NCBI RefSeq assembly: GCF_038502225.1
Contig: NW_027195397.1
Coordinates: forward strand, 124,001-188,000
Reading direction: 5' to 3'
Source of the DNA: Cherax quadricarinatus
Lineage: Eukaryota > Arthropoda > Malacostraca > Decapoda > Parastacidae
Length of the DNA stretch: 64,000 bases
Shown here: positions 32,444 through 42,747 of the stretch, one piece after another
Position numbering within the stretch: the stretch's first letter is position 1
How the letters are laid out: every line of letters starts with the position of its first letter
The notes under the pieces: model-generated
Databases searched by the model: none
Seen by the model: the letters and a program-made list of their open reading frames with translations, nothing else
Told to the model about the DNA's origin: nothing
Position numbers and translations under genes: made by a program

Positions 32444-32920
32444 AATGAGGATGTATCACTGTCTGTAATCATGCAAATACAAATTTTTCATTATCAATTA
32501 TTATTATTTGTTTAATTATTATTAAATTTTTTTCTGTCAATTGGGGGGATATGGCCCTTGTAGCCCCCTTTCCTCTGGCTGCGCTTCTAAAATTTCAAAA
32601 CGTTACCAGAAAGGAGTCATATACAGAACTTTTACCATAGATTAGGTTAGTGATTTGGGCTACGAATATTTTACTAATTCATCCTCCTTGATCTCCAATT
32701 TACTTAAACAGAAATCATACTGAGTCCAAGAACAATGCACAATGGTATTTATATTACCATTTTCATAACTAAACTAATCATTATGTTTTGCATGATATAT
32801 GGCCTACCACCATAGATAAGGACACGAGAATTAAAGAATGCAGGGACAATTTTCAGTTTCACCCAACCAACGATTTTCTGATGTGGCTTATGTGTTTCTG
32901 GGGAAATATGTAGTAAATTA

Positions 32921-32994
32921 ATTGATGTTCTACATCACTTCCGTCGCAACTTGAAAACTAAGCATTTGCGACGGAAGTGATGTAGAACATCAAT
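32921..32994. repeat. Perfect 29-bp inverted repeat in hAT 5' region
   Basis: Arms 32921-32949 and 32966-32994 are exact reverse complements around a 16-bp loop; the arm begins ATTGATGTTCTACATCAC. It lies upstream of the transposase start, within the hAT. Subterminal palindromes are possible transposase sites; no function is shown. Confidence 0.85.
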
Positions 32995-33592
32995 CAATTG
33001 AGATCTGTTATTGAAATGATAAAGACTTAAAGACAGGACAAAGTGCTTTTAAAACCTACAAACGGAAGTCAGTTTGCGTTTTTAGGTTTTTCTTTATAGT
33101 ATTTTCACCAAAAATGCGTCTTTGCTGGTCCATGCGTCTTTACTGGTCAAGTAACCCTATCAGGTACCTCCCTTAACATTTAGAGGCGAAAACAAACATT
33201 TATCCATACACATCAATGTCTATCAACAACACTTCAGTTAATTTGTCACAGTACAAGTCTAGATAACGTGTAATTACTACAGAAAATTGGAGAGGAAGCT
33301 CCCATACTCACCCATTAGCTGGAAAACACAGCTGTTCTGATGTAAACAAAGGCGTGTTGAGTGTTGCCATCTATGGTTAGGTTTATTTATTTTTATTTTA
33401 TTTTATTTCATTATTTATTTTTGTTTTGATTAATTTTTAAAAATCAATTTTACTCTCCAAACACTTGAACTTTTTAGGTAGGGACCCCTTTGCACTTGCA
33501 CCATGTGTGCAGTCTTGGATGAGCCCCTGAACCCTTTGGACCGCGGGGCCCTAGGCAAATGCCTAGTTTGCCTATGTGGTAATCCGGCCCTG

Positions 33593-33930
33593 AACATGTG
33601 GGTATACAAGATGCTGCTTTAAGGGAAATAGGAGGTTATGTGCAATGTGAGCTTGATGGTACAGATAGGGAGACTTTGGAAGGACAGATTACAGAAGGGA
33701 AAATTTGGCAAGCTATAGCTGGTGCAAGCTTAGGTAAGGTGCCGAGTGTAGACGGATTGCCTAATGATTTCTATGCTAGAAACTGGGAAGTTTTGAGAAG
33801 ATTTTTAGTCAGATTGTTCAATGTAATGAAGGAAGATGGGGAAATGGGTGAGCAGCAAAGGACTGCTGTTGTTGTATTAGTGCCAAAGGGTGGACAGACC
33901 ATGGTAGAGGATTACCGTGCAATATCAGTA
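33593..33930 (+). pseudogene. Tx1-like LINE copy B, piece 3 of 3 (RT start)
   Basis: Resumes exactly after the right hAT target duplication. GIQDAALREIGGYV matches copy A VREGALRETGGWV; then GKVPSVDGLPNDFYARNWEV, RLFNVMKEDGEMG and VVLVPKGG parallel copy A to the EDYRAIS block. Similarity ends at about 33930 and a stop follows at 33940. The rest of the RT is missing. Confidence 0.85.
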
Positions 33931-33942
33931 GAGGATTCGTGA

Positions 33943-35985
33943 CCGAATCGAAACACTGACCACAAAATGAGGCACTTCCGCCAATCAAGGATAATGAGTA
34001 TGGAAAGAATGCGATAATGGGGACAGGTGCTGTCAGGGTATGGAGTTTAATCATCCCCCAAGGAGATCACTTCCGACATCGGAGATAAAGAGTATGGAAA
34101 AGAATGTGATAACAGGGGAGAGCATACCCTCGAGCTGTCAGGGCACAGAGTTTGGCAAGTTTAATCACCCCACAAGGAGTTAGTTACCCATATTACCATG
34201 TATTACTAAGCAGAAAAGAGAGATATGATCACTTCTGACTACTGATCACAGGCAGGGATAAAAGCATGGGAATGGCTGTAATAGATGGGAAGGTCAGTAT
34301 ACGGATTCAAGGTGTCTGGCTACGACTTAATAATAATTGGGTGGCCTCCCCAAGGGAGAGTGTATTGCCCTCCGCTCTGCAACTCAGTGAAGGTTGTTTC
34401 TGGCTACATCGGGAGATATTTCTCTTCCGCTCGTATCGTTTTTTATTCTTGCTACTGCTAGTTCTTTCCAACACTACCAGGTTCAAAGATAAAAGAGTAT
34501 GGGAAAGAATGTGGTAATGGGAAATATTGGGTGCGGTCCCCTAGTGAGTGTTGCCTGCCAGCCTGTGACTCAGCGGTACATCGGCATATTATCTGCCTGC
34601 ACGCATGAGTTATTCTCTTCAGCATGCATCGTTTATTCTCGCGAGGACTAGTTCTTTCCAGGTGGGGAGGCTTAAGCAGTGAGAGAAAAATTTTATATAT
34701 ATAGATAATTGCTCATAATTCTCATCTGGGGAATCCTTTGTGCAGCCCTTAACCTCCCATCCATCCGAGCAACAGTGAAAGATGTGGAGAAATTTTCTCC
34801 AGGAGGGGGGTATCAGCCCCCTTCAGCCCCTTTCAGCCCCTTTCAGCCCTGAGGGGCCCAGCCCTCTCAGAAGGGGCAAATATCTTGTTTACTGCTACAG
34901 CGAGTAATTGATCACAGATGCAGTACGAGTATGCGACGTGGTCAAGCAACCGCCGCTCCTTGCAGTCCAGTGTTGCAGAGTGTATTTTAATAAGAGACAG
35001 TACATCTCTTACCTTAGCAGGACAATTAAGGAAAATCCTGCTCCCACTTTATTACCATAGTAAAGATAGTGGACATTGTTGTCTATGCTTAAGACAGCAA
35101 GATTTAAACATTCTGCTTTGCCTCATGGAGGAAGAGGCAAGGAAGCAAAGGTACTATGTCAGCATTTCCTTTATGCTGGGGGCAGTAACGGCGTGGGGCG
35201 CTGTGGCGTCTTCAGATTACTTTTGACTCTACTGAGAGTGACACTGATGCCAGGATAACCAACAAAGAACGATCTGTGCATTAGTGTGAACAAAGTGTCT
35301 CATAAAACACAATAAACACTTAAGAGAAGTGTGATCAGCTTCTTTAGTGATAAGATTGTGAACAATAAAGACAAATCCTGTGGAACATAGTGTACCAGTG
35401 TGCGTATTCCTAGACTATGGAAGACGTGGACATCCAAGGACACTTCAGCTTCTATCAAGTCACCGATATCTGTCGAAGGTGTGAAGAACACCATAGCTCA
35501 TGCTACAAGAGCAAGGTAGGTTATGAATTTCTTGTAGTACGGGGAACTGCGCAGTTCTTGAGTCGCAAGGAGTTTGTAATCAACCTATAGTCGGCAGTTA
35601 GGTGCGGACTTTTGAGTCCACACAAATAAGTTTGTCAGCCATCAGTGAATGAAATATGCTGACATAACACCCCCTAGGGGTAAATTATTGTTTACATAAT
35701 ATGATCTATTCCAGCCCGTTGAGAGATGTTCATGACAACAATTCAAGACCTCGTCTGCAAGGGCGGCTGTGTAGACGATTTGCTGTCTTTTATCAGCTAA
35801 GTGTTCCCTATATTTAAATTTATAAATTGTGTCTTAGTTGGTAAAACCATTTCTCAACAAAAGAGCTCTTCTGGGTAAATTGGCATATATTATCCACTTG
35901 AACGCTCTCAGGTGGGGAGAGGCGTGGTGTGATATTGTTTATATATTTGTTCAGACTAGAGAGGATAGTACTATATAGTTAAATA
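33943..35985. other. No recognised element; scattered short repeats
   Basis: No convincing gene over 2 kb. A degenerate motif GATAA-GAGTATGG-AAAGAATG recurs near 33990, 34090 and 34490, and CCCCTTTCAG is repeated near 34815-34850. It may be an unknown LTR or DNA element interrupting Tx1-like copy B, but I could not find paired ends. Confidence 0.4.
35417..35590 (+). CDS. Small hypothetical ORF, 57 residues
   Basis: Starts MEDVDIQGHFSFYQVTDICR and contains CRRCEEHHSSC, a possible metal-binding cluster. An exon-like donor (AAGGTAGGT) lies at about 35513-35521, so it might be one exon of a longer gene or of an unrecognised element. No family is recognised and the coding status is doubtful. Confidence 0.2.
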   Translation: MEDVDIQGHFSFYQVTDICRRCEEHHSSCYKSKVGYEFLVVRGTAQFLSRKEFVINL

Positions 35986-36026
35986 TACCTGGATACCTGG
36001 ATGTTACCTGGAGAGAGTTCCGGGGG

Positions 36027-39000
36027 TCAACGCCCCCGCGGCCCGGTCTGTGACCAGGTCTCCTGGTGGATCAAAGCCTGATCAACCAGGCTGTTGCTGC
36101 TGGCTGCACGCAAACCAACGTACGAGCCACAGCCCGGCTGGTCAGGAACCGACTTTAGGTGCTTGTCCAGTGCCAGCTTGAAGACTGCCAGGGGTCTGTT
36201 GGTAATCCCCCTTATGTGTGCTGGGAGGCAGTTGAACAGTCTCGGGCCCCTGACACTTATTATATGGTCTCTTAACGTGCTAGTGACACCCCTGGTTTTC
36301 ATTGGGGGGATGGTGCATCGTCTGCCAAGTCTTTTTCTTTCGTAGTGAGTGATTTTCGTGTGCAAGTTCGGCACTAGTCCCTCTAGGATTTTCCACGTGT
36401 ATATAATCATGTATCTCTCCCGCCTGCGTTCCATAGAATACAGGTTTAGGAACCTCAAGCGCTCCCAGTAATTGAGGTGTTTTATCTCCGTTATGCGCGC
36501 CGTGAAGGTTCTCTGTACATTTTCTGGGTCAGCAATTTCACCTGCCTTGAAAGGTGCTGTTAGTGTGCAGCAATACTCCAGCCTAGATAGAACAAGTGAC
36601 CTGAAGAGTGTCATCATGGGCTTGGCCTCCCTAGTTTTGAAGGTTCTCATTATCCATCCTGTCATTTTTCTAGCAGATGCGATTGATACAATGTTATGGT
36701 CCTTGAAGGTGAGATCCTCCGACATGATCACTCCCAGGTCTTTGACGTTGGTGTTTCGCTCTATTTTGTGGCCAGAAATTGTTTTGTACTCTGATGAAGA
36801 TTTAATTTCCTCGTGTTTACCATATCTGAGTAATTGAAATTTCTCATCGTTGAACTTCATATTGTTTTCTGCAGCCCACTGAAAGATTTGGTTGATGTCC
36901 GCCTGGAGCCTTGCAGTGTCTGCAATGGAAGACACTGTCATGCAGATTCGAGTGTCATCTGCAAAGGATGACACGGTGCTATGGCTGACATCTTTGTCTA
37001 TGTCGGATATGAGGATGAGGAACAAGATGGGAGCGAGTACTGTGCCTTGTGGAACAGAGCTTTTCACCGTAGCTGCCTCGGACTTTACTCTGTTGACGAC
37101 TACTCTCTGTGTTCTGTTAGTGAGGAAATTATAGATCCATCGACCGACTTTTCCTGTTATTCCTTTAGCACGCATTTTGTGCGCTATTACGCCATGGTCA
37201 CACTTGTCGAAGGCTTTTGCAAAGTCTGTATATATTACATCTGCATTCTTTTTGTCTTCTAGTGCATTTAGGACCTTGTCGTAGTGATCCAATAGTTGAG
37301 ACAGACAGGACCGACCTGTTCTAAACCCAAGTTGCCCTGGGTTGTGTAACTGATGGGTTCCTAGATGGGTGGTGATCTTGCTTCTTAGGACCCTTTCAAA
37401 GATTTTTATGATATGGGATGTTAGTGCTATTGGTCTGTAGTTCTTTGTTGTTGCTTTACTGCCCCCTTTGTGGAGTGGGGCTATGTCTGTTGTTTTTAGT
37501 AACTGTGGGACGACCCCCGTGTCCATGCTCCCTCTCCATAGGATGGAAAAGGCTCGTGATAGGGGCTTCTTGCAGTTCTTGATGAACACGGAGTTCCATG
37601 AGTCTGGCCCTGGGGCAGAGTGCATGGGCATGTCATTTATCGCCTGTTCGAAGTCATTTGGCGTCAGGATAACATCGGATATGCTTGAGTTAATCAAATT
37701 TTGTGGCTCTCTCATAAAAAATTCATTTTGATCTTCGACTCTCAGTCTGGTTAGCGGCTTGCTAAAAACTGAGTCATATTGGGACTTGAGTAGCTCACTC
37801 ATTTCCTTGCTGTCATCTGTGTAGGACCCATCTTGCTTAAGTAGGGGCCCAATACTGGACGTTGTTCTCAACTTTGATTTGGCATAGGAGAAGAAATACT
37901 TTGGGTTTCTTTCGATTTCATTTATGGCTTTTAGTTCTTCCCGCGATTCCTGACTCCTATAAGATTCCTTTAGCTTAAGTTCGATGCTTGCTACTTCTCT
38001 GACCAGTGTCTCCCTACGCATTTCAGATATATTGACCTCTTTTAGCCGCTCTGTTATTCTTTTCCGTCGCCTGTAAAGGGAGCGCCTGTCTCTTTCTATT
38101 TTACATCTACTCCTCCTTTTTCTTAGAGGAATAAGCCTTGTGCATACATCGAGTGCCACCGAGTTAATCTGTTCTAGGCATAAGTTGGGGTCTTTGTTGC
38201 TTAGTATATCTTCCCAGCTTATATCGGTTAGGACTTGGTTTACTTGGTCCCACTTTATGTTTTTGTTATTGAAGTTGAATTTGGTGAATGCTCCCTCGTG
38301 ACTAGTCTCATTATGTCGGTCTGGGGCTCCATGCATACATGTCTGAACCTCAATTATGTTGTGATCTGAGTATATTGTTTTTGATATGGTGACATTTCTT
38401 ATCAGATCATCATTGTTAGCGAAGATGAGGTCTAGTGTATTCTCCAGTCTAGTAGGCTCTATTATTTGCTGGTTTAAATTGAATTTTGTGCAGAGATTTA
38501 AAAGCTCGTGTGAGTGTGAGTTTTCATCAGAGCTGCCTCCTGGTGTTATTACTGCAACAATATTATTTGCTATATTCCTCCATTTTAGGTGCCTTAAGTT
38601 GAAATCCCCCAGGAGCAAGATGTTGGGTGCAGGAGCTGTATGATTTTCCAGACAGTGGTCAATTTTTAACAGCTGTTCCTGGAATTGCTGGGATGTTGCA
38701 TCCGGAGGCTTGTAGACTATCACAATGACTAGGTTTTTGTTCTCGACCTTTACTGCTAAAACTTCCACTACATCATTTGAGGCATTAACCAGTTCTGTGC
38801 AAACAAGTGACTCTGCAATGTACAGGCCAACCCCCCCTTTTGCCTGTTCACTCTGTCACATCTGTATAGGTTGTAACCTGGTGGCCCGGTGGCCTGGTGG
38901 CTAAAGCTCCCGCTTCACACACGGAGAGCCTGGGTTCGATTCCCGGCGGGTGGAAACATTCGACACGTTTCCTTACACCTGTTGTCCTGTTCTCCTAGCA

Positions 39001-39333
39001 GCAAAATAGGTACCTGGGTGTTAGTCGACTGGTGTGGGTCGCATCCTGGGGGACAAGATTAAGGACCTCAATGGAAATAAGTTAGACAGTCCTCGATGAC
39101 GCACTGACTTTCTTGGGTTATCCTGGGTGGCTAACCCTCCGGGGTTAAAAATCCGAACGAAATCTTATCTTATCTTATCTTATCCATATTTCGTTGTCCA
39201 AGTGATCCCTTATGTGGGTCTCAGTGAAAGCCGCGAACATTGCCTTTGCCTCTGCAAGCAGTCCACGGATGAAAGGTATTTTGTTGTTTGTTGCTGGCTT
39301 TAGACCCTGTATATTTGCAAAGAAGAATGTCAT
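36027..39333 (-). pseudogene. LINE-3 ORF2 (endonuclease plus RT), frameshift and SINE insertion
   Basis: The ATG at 39331-39333 overlaps the ORF1 stop as ATGA. Residues begin MTFFFANIQGLKPATNNK, with FTETHI, then the SINE breaks the frame at 39184. Coding resumes at 38878 with YNLYRCDRVN, passes a seven-G frameshift near 38831, then is open for 913 residues. It carries LLLGDFNLRHLKW and SDHNIIEV (endonuclease), then APGPDSW, LGFRTGRSC, FAKAFDKCDHG, SVPQGTVLAP and SSFADD (RT), ending QTGPRGR. It lacks the TAA found in copies a and e. Confidence 0.88.
38879..39184 (+). mobile_element. tRNA-derived SINE, full length, inserted in LINE-3 endonuclease
   Basis: tRNA-like head with A-box-like TGGCCTGGTGGCTAAAGC and B box GGGTTCGATTCCC (Val-like, CAC-type loop). 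The body matches the SINE at 7322-7472 (CCTGGGTGTTAGTCGACTG). A 3' block (GGACCTCAATGGAAATAAGT and TTGGGTTATCC) resembles the LINE-4 3' end, and the tail is TATCT repeats. It splits LINE-3 codons cleanly. Confidence 0.85.
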
Positions 39334-40604
39334 CGGACTGGTGGTATTGTTGGTACTTGGGGGGATTTCTTTTCCGGCATTAGTATCTGTATCTGTTGGT
39401 TTGGAGTGGATGCCATCGACTGTGGTTCTACTCCAGGAATTACTGGATTTGGTGTAAGATTTCTGCCATTTCCTGCCAGTTTTTTTTTCCTTCCTGGCAC
39501 TAAAAAACCTCTCCCCCTTGAGTGGCTGTGACTACCCAGGTTTTCCCATGGCCTGGATGTTTTGTATCTTTTTGTCCCCTTTAGATGGTGTGCCTGGCAA
39601 TTTAAGTTATAGCACAGTCTTTCCTGTACTGAAGAGGTACACAGTTCAGGGTGAAAAAGCTTACATGAAGGGAGTTTGCATTTTCCTGTTGTCATGTGGG
39701 CAAGGCATTTTCTAGGGTGGTCATAGTTGCACGTCCCGTCTGTTTTTCCAGATTTCCCATGCCTGCAGATACCAAGTGCATAGTATGTGCACAGGCTTGG
39801 TTTCCGTTTGCCTTGGGTTTCTGTGACTGTATTCCCTGTTGGTGCATGTTTCCCTGTCTTACTCCTATCCTCCCTAGCACCAACAATGGAGCTCCCACCA
39901 GTTGTTTTTGGTAATATATCCTCACTATTGCTAGTGGAGTCCTCTTGTTTGCTATTTCCTGCGGTATTTCTAGTTTGCAATATTGGTTTTATCTTATCTT
40001 TGACTACACTTGTTTCCCTACTACGGCTCCTCTCCCCTATGAGGTCATTTATATGTATTCCTTCCTGCGTATAATTCCCGACTACCTGGACAAAATCTCC
40101 AGCTTCACCATTACTGTCTCCCAGGACAGCACCTCCAGCTTCACCATTACTGTCTCCCAGGACAGCATCTCCAGCTTCACCATTACTGTCTCCCAGGACA
40201 GCACCTCCAGCTTCACCATTACTGTCTCCCAGGACAGCACTATCAGCACCACATTTACTGACTACCAGGACTTCACCTCCAGCCTTACAGTTTCTGACTA
40301 CATGGCCAGTATCAAGGGCAGTACCATTCAGCCCAGACTTTTTATGTTCCCATCTGTTGTAGAAAGCTTCCAGGTTGTCTATGAAAGCAGCTTTGATGTT
40401 GTCCTCTTTTAATACCCTTGTGATTTTAGTCCACAGATTTATCTCATTTGGGCATTCCCCAAAACACTTCCCTGTTTTAATACTGCTTGTAGCTAGTTCT
40501 TGGATATCTGCACAAGGGGCGTGACACCAATTTCCACAAAAATGACAATTTATCCATGTGGAAGCCCGTTTGTTTGATTGACCGCAGACTACACAGAGCT
40601 TCAT
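39330..40604 (-). CDS. LINE-3 ORF1: PHD-type finger plus three CCCH zinc fingers
   Basis: Intact 424-residue frame. The N-terminus is a PHD-like Cys4-His-Cys3 cluster (C4, C7, C20, C23, H28, C31, C47, C51). Residues 123-170 are four copies of a 12-residue repeat, AVLGDSNGEAGG/D. Residues 272-340 hold three CCCH fingers: C272-C280-C292-H296, C300-C309-C314-H318 and C322-C331-C336-H340. The C-terminal part is basic (SRGRGFLVPGRKKK). PHD-like ORF1 fingers are known in CR1-group LINEs; the CCCH array, which usually binds RNA, is the unusual part. The stop overlaps the ORF2 start (ATGA). Likely role: binding the LINE RNA. Confidence 0.85.
   Translation of the reverse strand: MKLCVVCGQSNKRASTWINCHFCGNWCHAPCADIQELATSSIKTGKCFGECPNEINLWTKITRVLKEDNIKAAFIDNLEAFYNRWEHKKSGLNGTALDTGHVVRNCKAGGEVLVVSKCGADSAVLGDSNGEAGGAVLGDSNGEAGDAVLGDSNGEAGGAVLGDSNGEAGDFVQVVGNYTQEGIHINDLIGERSRSRETSVVKDKIKPILQTRNTAGNSKQEDSTSNSEDILPKTTGGSSIVGAREDRSKTGKHAPTGNTVTETQGKRKPSLCTYYALGICRHGKSGKTDGTCNYDHPRKCLAHMTTGKCKLPSCKLFHPELCTSSVQERLCYNLNCQAHHLKGTKRYKTSRPWENLGSHSHSRGRGFLVPGRKKKLAGNGRNLTPNPVIPGVEPQSMASTPNQQIQILMPEKKSPQVPTIPPVR
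40095..40238. repeat. In-frame 36-bp repeat within LINE-3 ORF1, four copies
   Basis: Four 36-bp units (plus-strand core CTCCAGCTTCACCATTACTG) encode the 12-residue repeats of ORF1. Length is a multiple of three, so copy number could vary without breaking the frame. Confidence 0.85.
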
Positions 40605-41408
40605 AATGATTTGAATGGTTGATTTACTGTAATTCCACTAGCAACCTCTTGAATATTCTATTAATAACCTCCTTAAATGAAGCTCTAGCTATTTGTATTT
40701 CTATTTCTAACTGTACTTGTATATTGGACAGCTTACCGTGCACGTTCCTGATTTATATTTATTGTTTGTGTTTATAAGGGCGCCTACAACCCCATCCGTT
40801 TACAGCCTGCTTTATTGTCCAACGAATCCGTTTGAAACCAGTCAAGGGTTCGGACCAGTCAAGGGTTCGGACCAGTCGATCTGATCTGATCAGTGGGTCA
40901 CTTATTTAAAACATACTGGTCGGTGATTTGGGCTAACACATGAAGGATCTACTGGAAATTATCTATCCGAGTAATATGTGATTTGATTGATACAAAAGTA
41001 TAACTTGCGTGTTGAAGAAACCGGTGATTTATGACAGCTTCTACAGTGACGAACGGTCATTCCTCAACCCTTGTTTATCAATCGCTGTATCTAGCTTTTC
41101 TATTTTTTTTTTTCGTCTCCACCACAATAAATGCTATATTATCACTATAGTTGACTGGTGGAAATTTTGGAGGAAGGACGCTTTTTCTGTAGTAATAATT
41201 GCTTCTCGTTGTGTATATTGCGACCGCTGGTAACTACAGGTTACATGAAATTCACAGTAACGTCTGGTATTTCAAGAAAAAAGAAAATAATGAAAGTCAC
41301 TCCACTCCACTAAGTACCATTATAATACTGGTTAGTTGCTACTACAGCACTGTATTCTGCTATTCACTGGTATCACTAGATTATATGCGAGTTATATGCG
41401 ATTATATG

Positions 41409-42258
41409 CGAGAAATTTCAATTACTCAGATATGGTAAACACGAGTAAATTAAATCTTCATCAGAGTACAAAACAAATTCTGGCCACAAAATAGAGCGAA
41501 ACACCAACGTCAAAGACCTGGGAGTGATCATGTCGGAGGATCTCACCTTCAAGGACCATAACATTGTATCGATCGCATCTGCTAGAAAAATGACAGGATG
41601 GATAATGAGAACCTTCAAAACGAGGGATGCCAAGCCCATGATGACACTCTTCAGGTCACTTGTTCTATCTAGGCTGGAATATTGCTGCACACTAACAGCA
41701 CCTTTCAAGGCAGGTGAAATTGCTGACCTAGAAAATGTACAGAGAACTTTCACGGCGCGCATAATGGAGATAAAACACCTCAATTACTGGGAGCCCTTGA
41801 GGTTCCTAAACCTGTATTCCCTGGAACGCAGGCGGGAGAGATACATGATTATATACACCTGGAAAATCCTAGAGGGACTAGTACCGAACTTGCACACGAA
41901 AATCACTCATTACGAAAGCAAAAGACTTGGCAGACGATGCAACATCCCCCCCAATGAAAAGCAGGGGTGTCACTAGCACGTTAAGAGACCATACAATAAG
42001 TGTCAGGGGCCCGAGACTGTTCAACTGCCTCCCAGCATACATAAGGGGGATTACCAACAGACCCCTGGCAGTCTTCAAGCTGGCACTGGACAAGCACCTA
42101 AAGTCGGTTCCTGATCAGCCGGGCTGTGGCTCGTACGTTGGTTTGCGTGCAGCCAGCAGTAACAGCCTGGTTGATCAGGCTCTGATCCACCAGGAGGCCT
42201 GGTCACAGACCGGGCCGCGGGGGCGTTGACCCCCGGAACTCTCTCCAGGTAAACTCCA
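41409..42258 (+). mobile_element. LINE-3 copy e, 5'-truncated
   Basis: Begins GAGAAATTTCAATTACTC inside the RT C-terminal region and reaches the 3' terminus CTCTCCAGGTAAACTCCAGG. It has the TAA (41446-41448) shared with copy a, and an extra C near 41950 that shifts the frame. Both 3' hairpins are present. Confidence 0.9.
41452..42229 (+). pseudogene. LINE-3 RT C-terminal domain, frameshifted
   Basis: Carries the thumb and C-terminal region only: DLGVIMSEDLTFKDHNIV, LERRRERYMIIYTWKILEGL, then a one-base insertion in a C run (about 41945-41952) and continuation as SRGVTSTLRDHTISVRGPRL to QTGPRGR. No catalytic RT motif is included. Confidence 0.8.
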
Positions 42259-42747
42259 GGCCAGGAAGATTATTAAAAACAACTGACCTGTGGTAAGTTT
42301 CTGGCGACTTCTGGCACCTGCCTCTATAGGCTTATCACTTCATTTACAAATTCACCTGTTTTCAAATGACACTTTAGCCTTTATCATCTATATACTAGGG
42401 AGCCACTGTAGTATGCACTATACACTATGTATACACAATATTATCAGGGAGACTTTCTTTCCTCTGACAAAGAAAAGTTCTATTATTATTATTTTGCACA
42501 CGGAACACAGGCCTATGATTCCCCTCTGGCAGTAAACTGTGCTAGGTAGTGCACACTAATTCTCCTTTTTTGACTCAGTATATAATGTTTTCCGCCCAAG
42601 ATTGGTTCCAGGCGCTAGAGGGATGTATCGTATAGGATTGATGGCACAAATTAAAGTTCTAGCACGTAAGAGCGACCGCGAAAACACGAGAAAACCCGTA
42701 GCACAACGAGGCACGCTGACACGCAAGACACAGTCTTGCTAATATTT
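42259..42747. other. No recognised feature
   Basis: AT-rich sequence after LINE-3 copy e; nothing identifiable apart from the possible minus-strand poly(A) region at 42748. Confidence 0.4.

Larger units (their letters stand above)
25164..33592 (-). mobile_element. hAT DNA transposon (TTF-zinc-finger/ZMYM-like class) with nested LINE-5
   Basis: Begins CAGGGCCAGACTAA and ends with the reverse complement of CAGGGCCGGATTAC, an imperfect inverted repeat of about 14 bp. It is flanked by AACATGTG on both sides. Subterminal GGGCCCTAG occurs near both ends. Removing the insert rejoins the Tx1-like frame. The transposase gene is on the minus strand, split by LINE-5 (about 26986-31395). Without LINE-5 the transposon is about 4 kb, normal for hAT. 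Confidence 0.9.
35986..41408 (-). mobile_element. LINE-3 copy c, near full length
   Basis: Most complete copy of the family: 3' end with CCAGGTA repeats (35986-36010), ORF2 (36027-39333, interrupted by a SINE at 38879-39184), ORF1 (39330-40604) and an upstream stretch (40605-41408) that could be its 5' UTR. The 5' boundary is not certain; LINE-3 copy e begins head-to-head at about 41409. Confidence 0.85.

Noticed and set aside
34266..34330. Further piece of Tx1-like copy B (GMAVIDGKVSIRIQG resembling GMCVQINGRV)
   Set aside because: Similarity is short and weak, and the sequence between 33930 and 34266 shows no match to the missing RT part.
38881..38955. Functional tRNA-Val gene
   Set aside because: Poor anticodon stem, SINE body and TATCT tail attached, and it sits inside a LINE.
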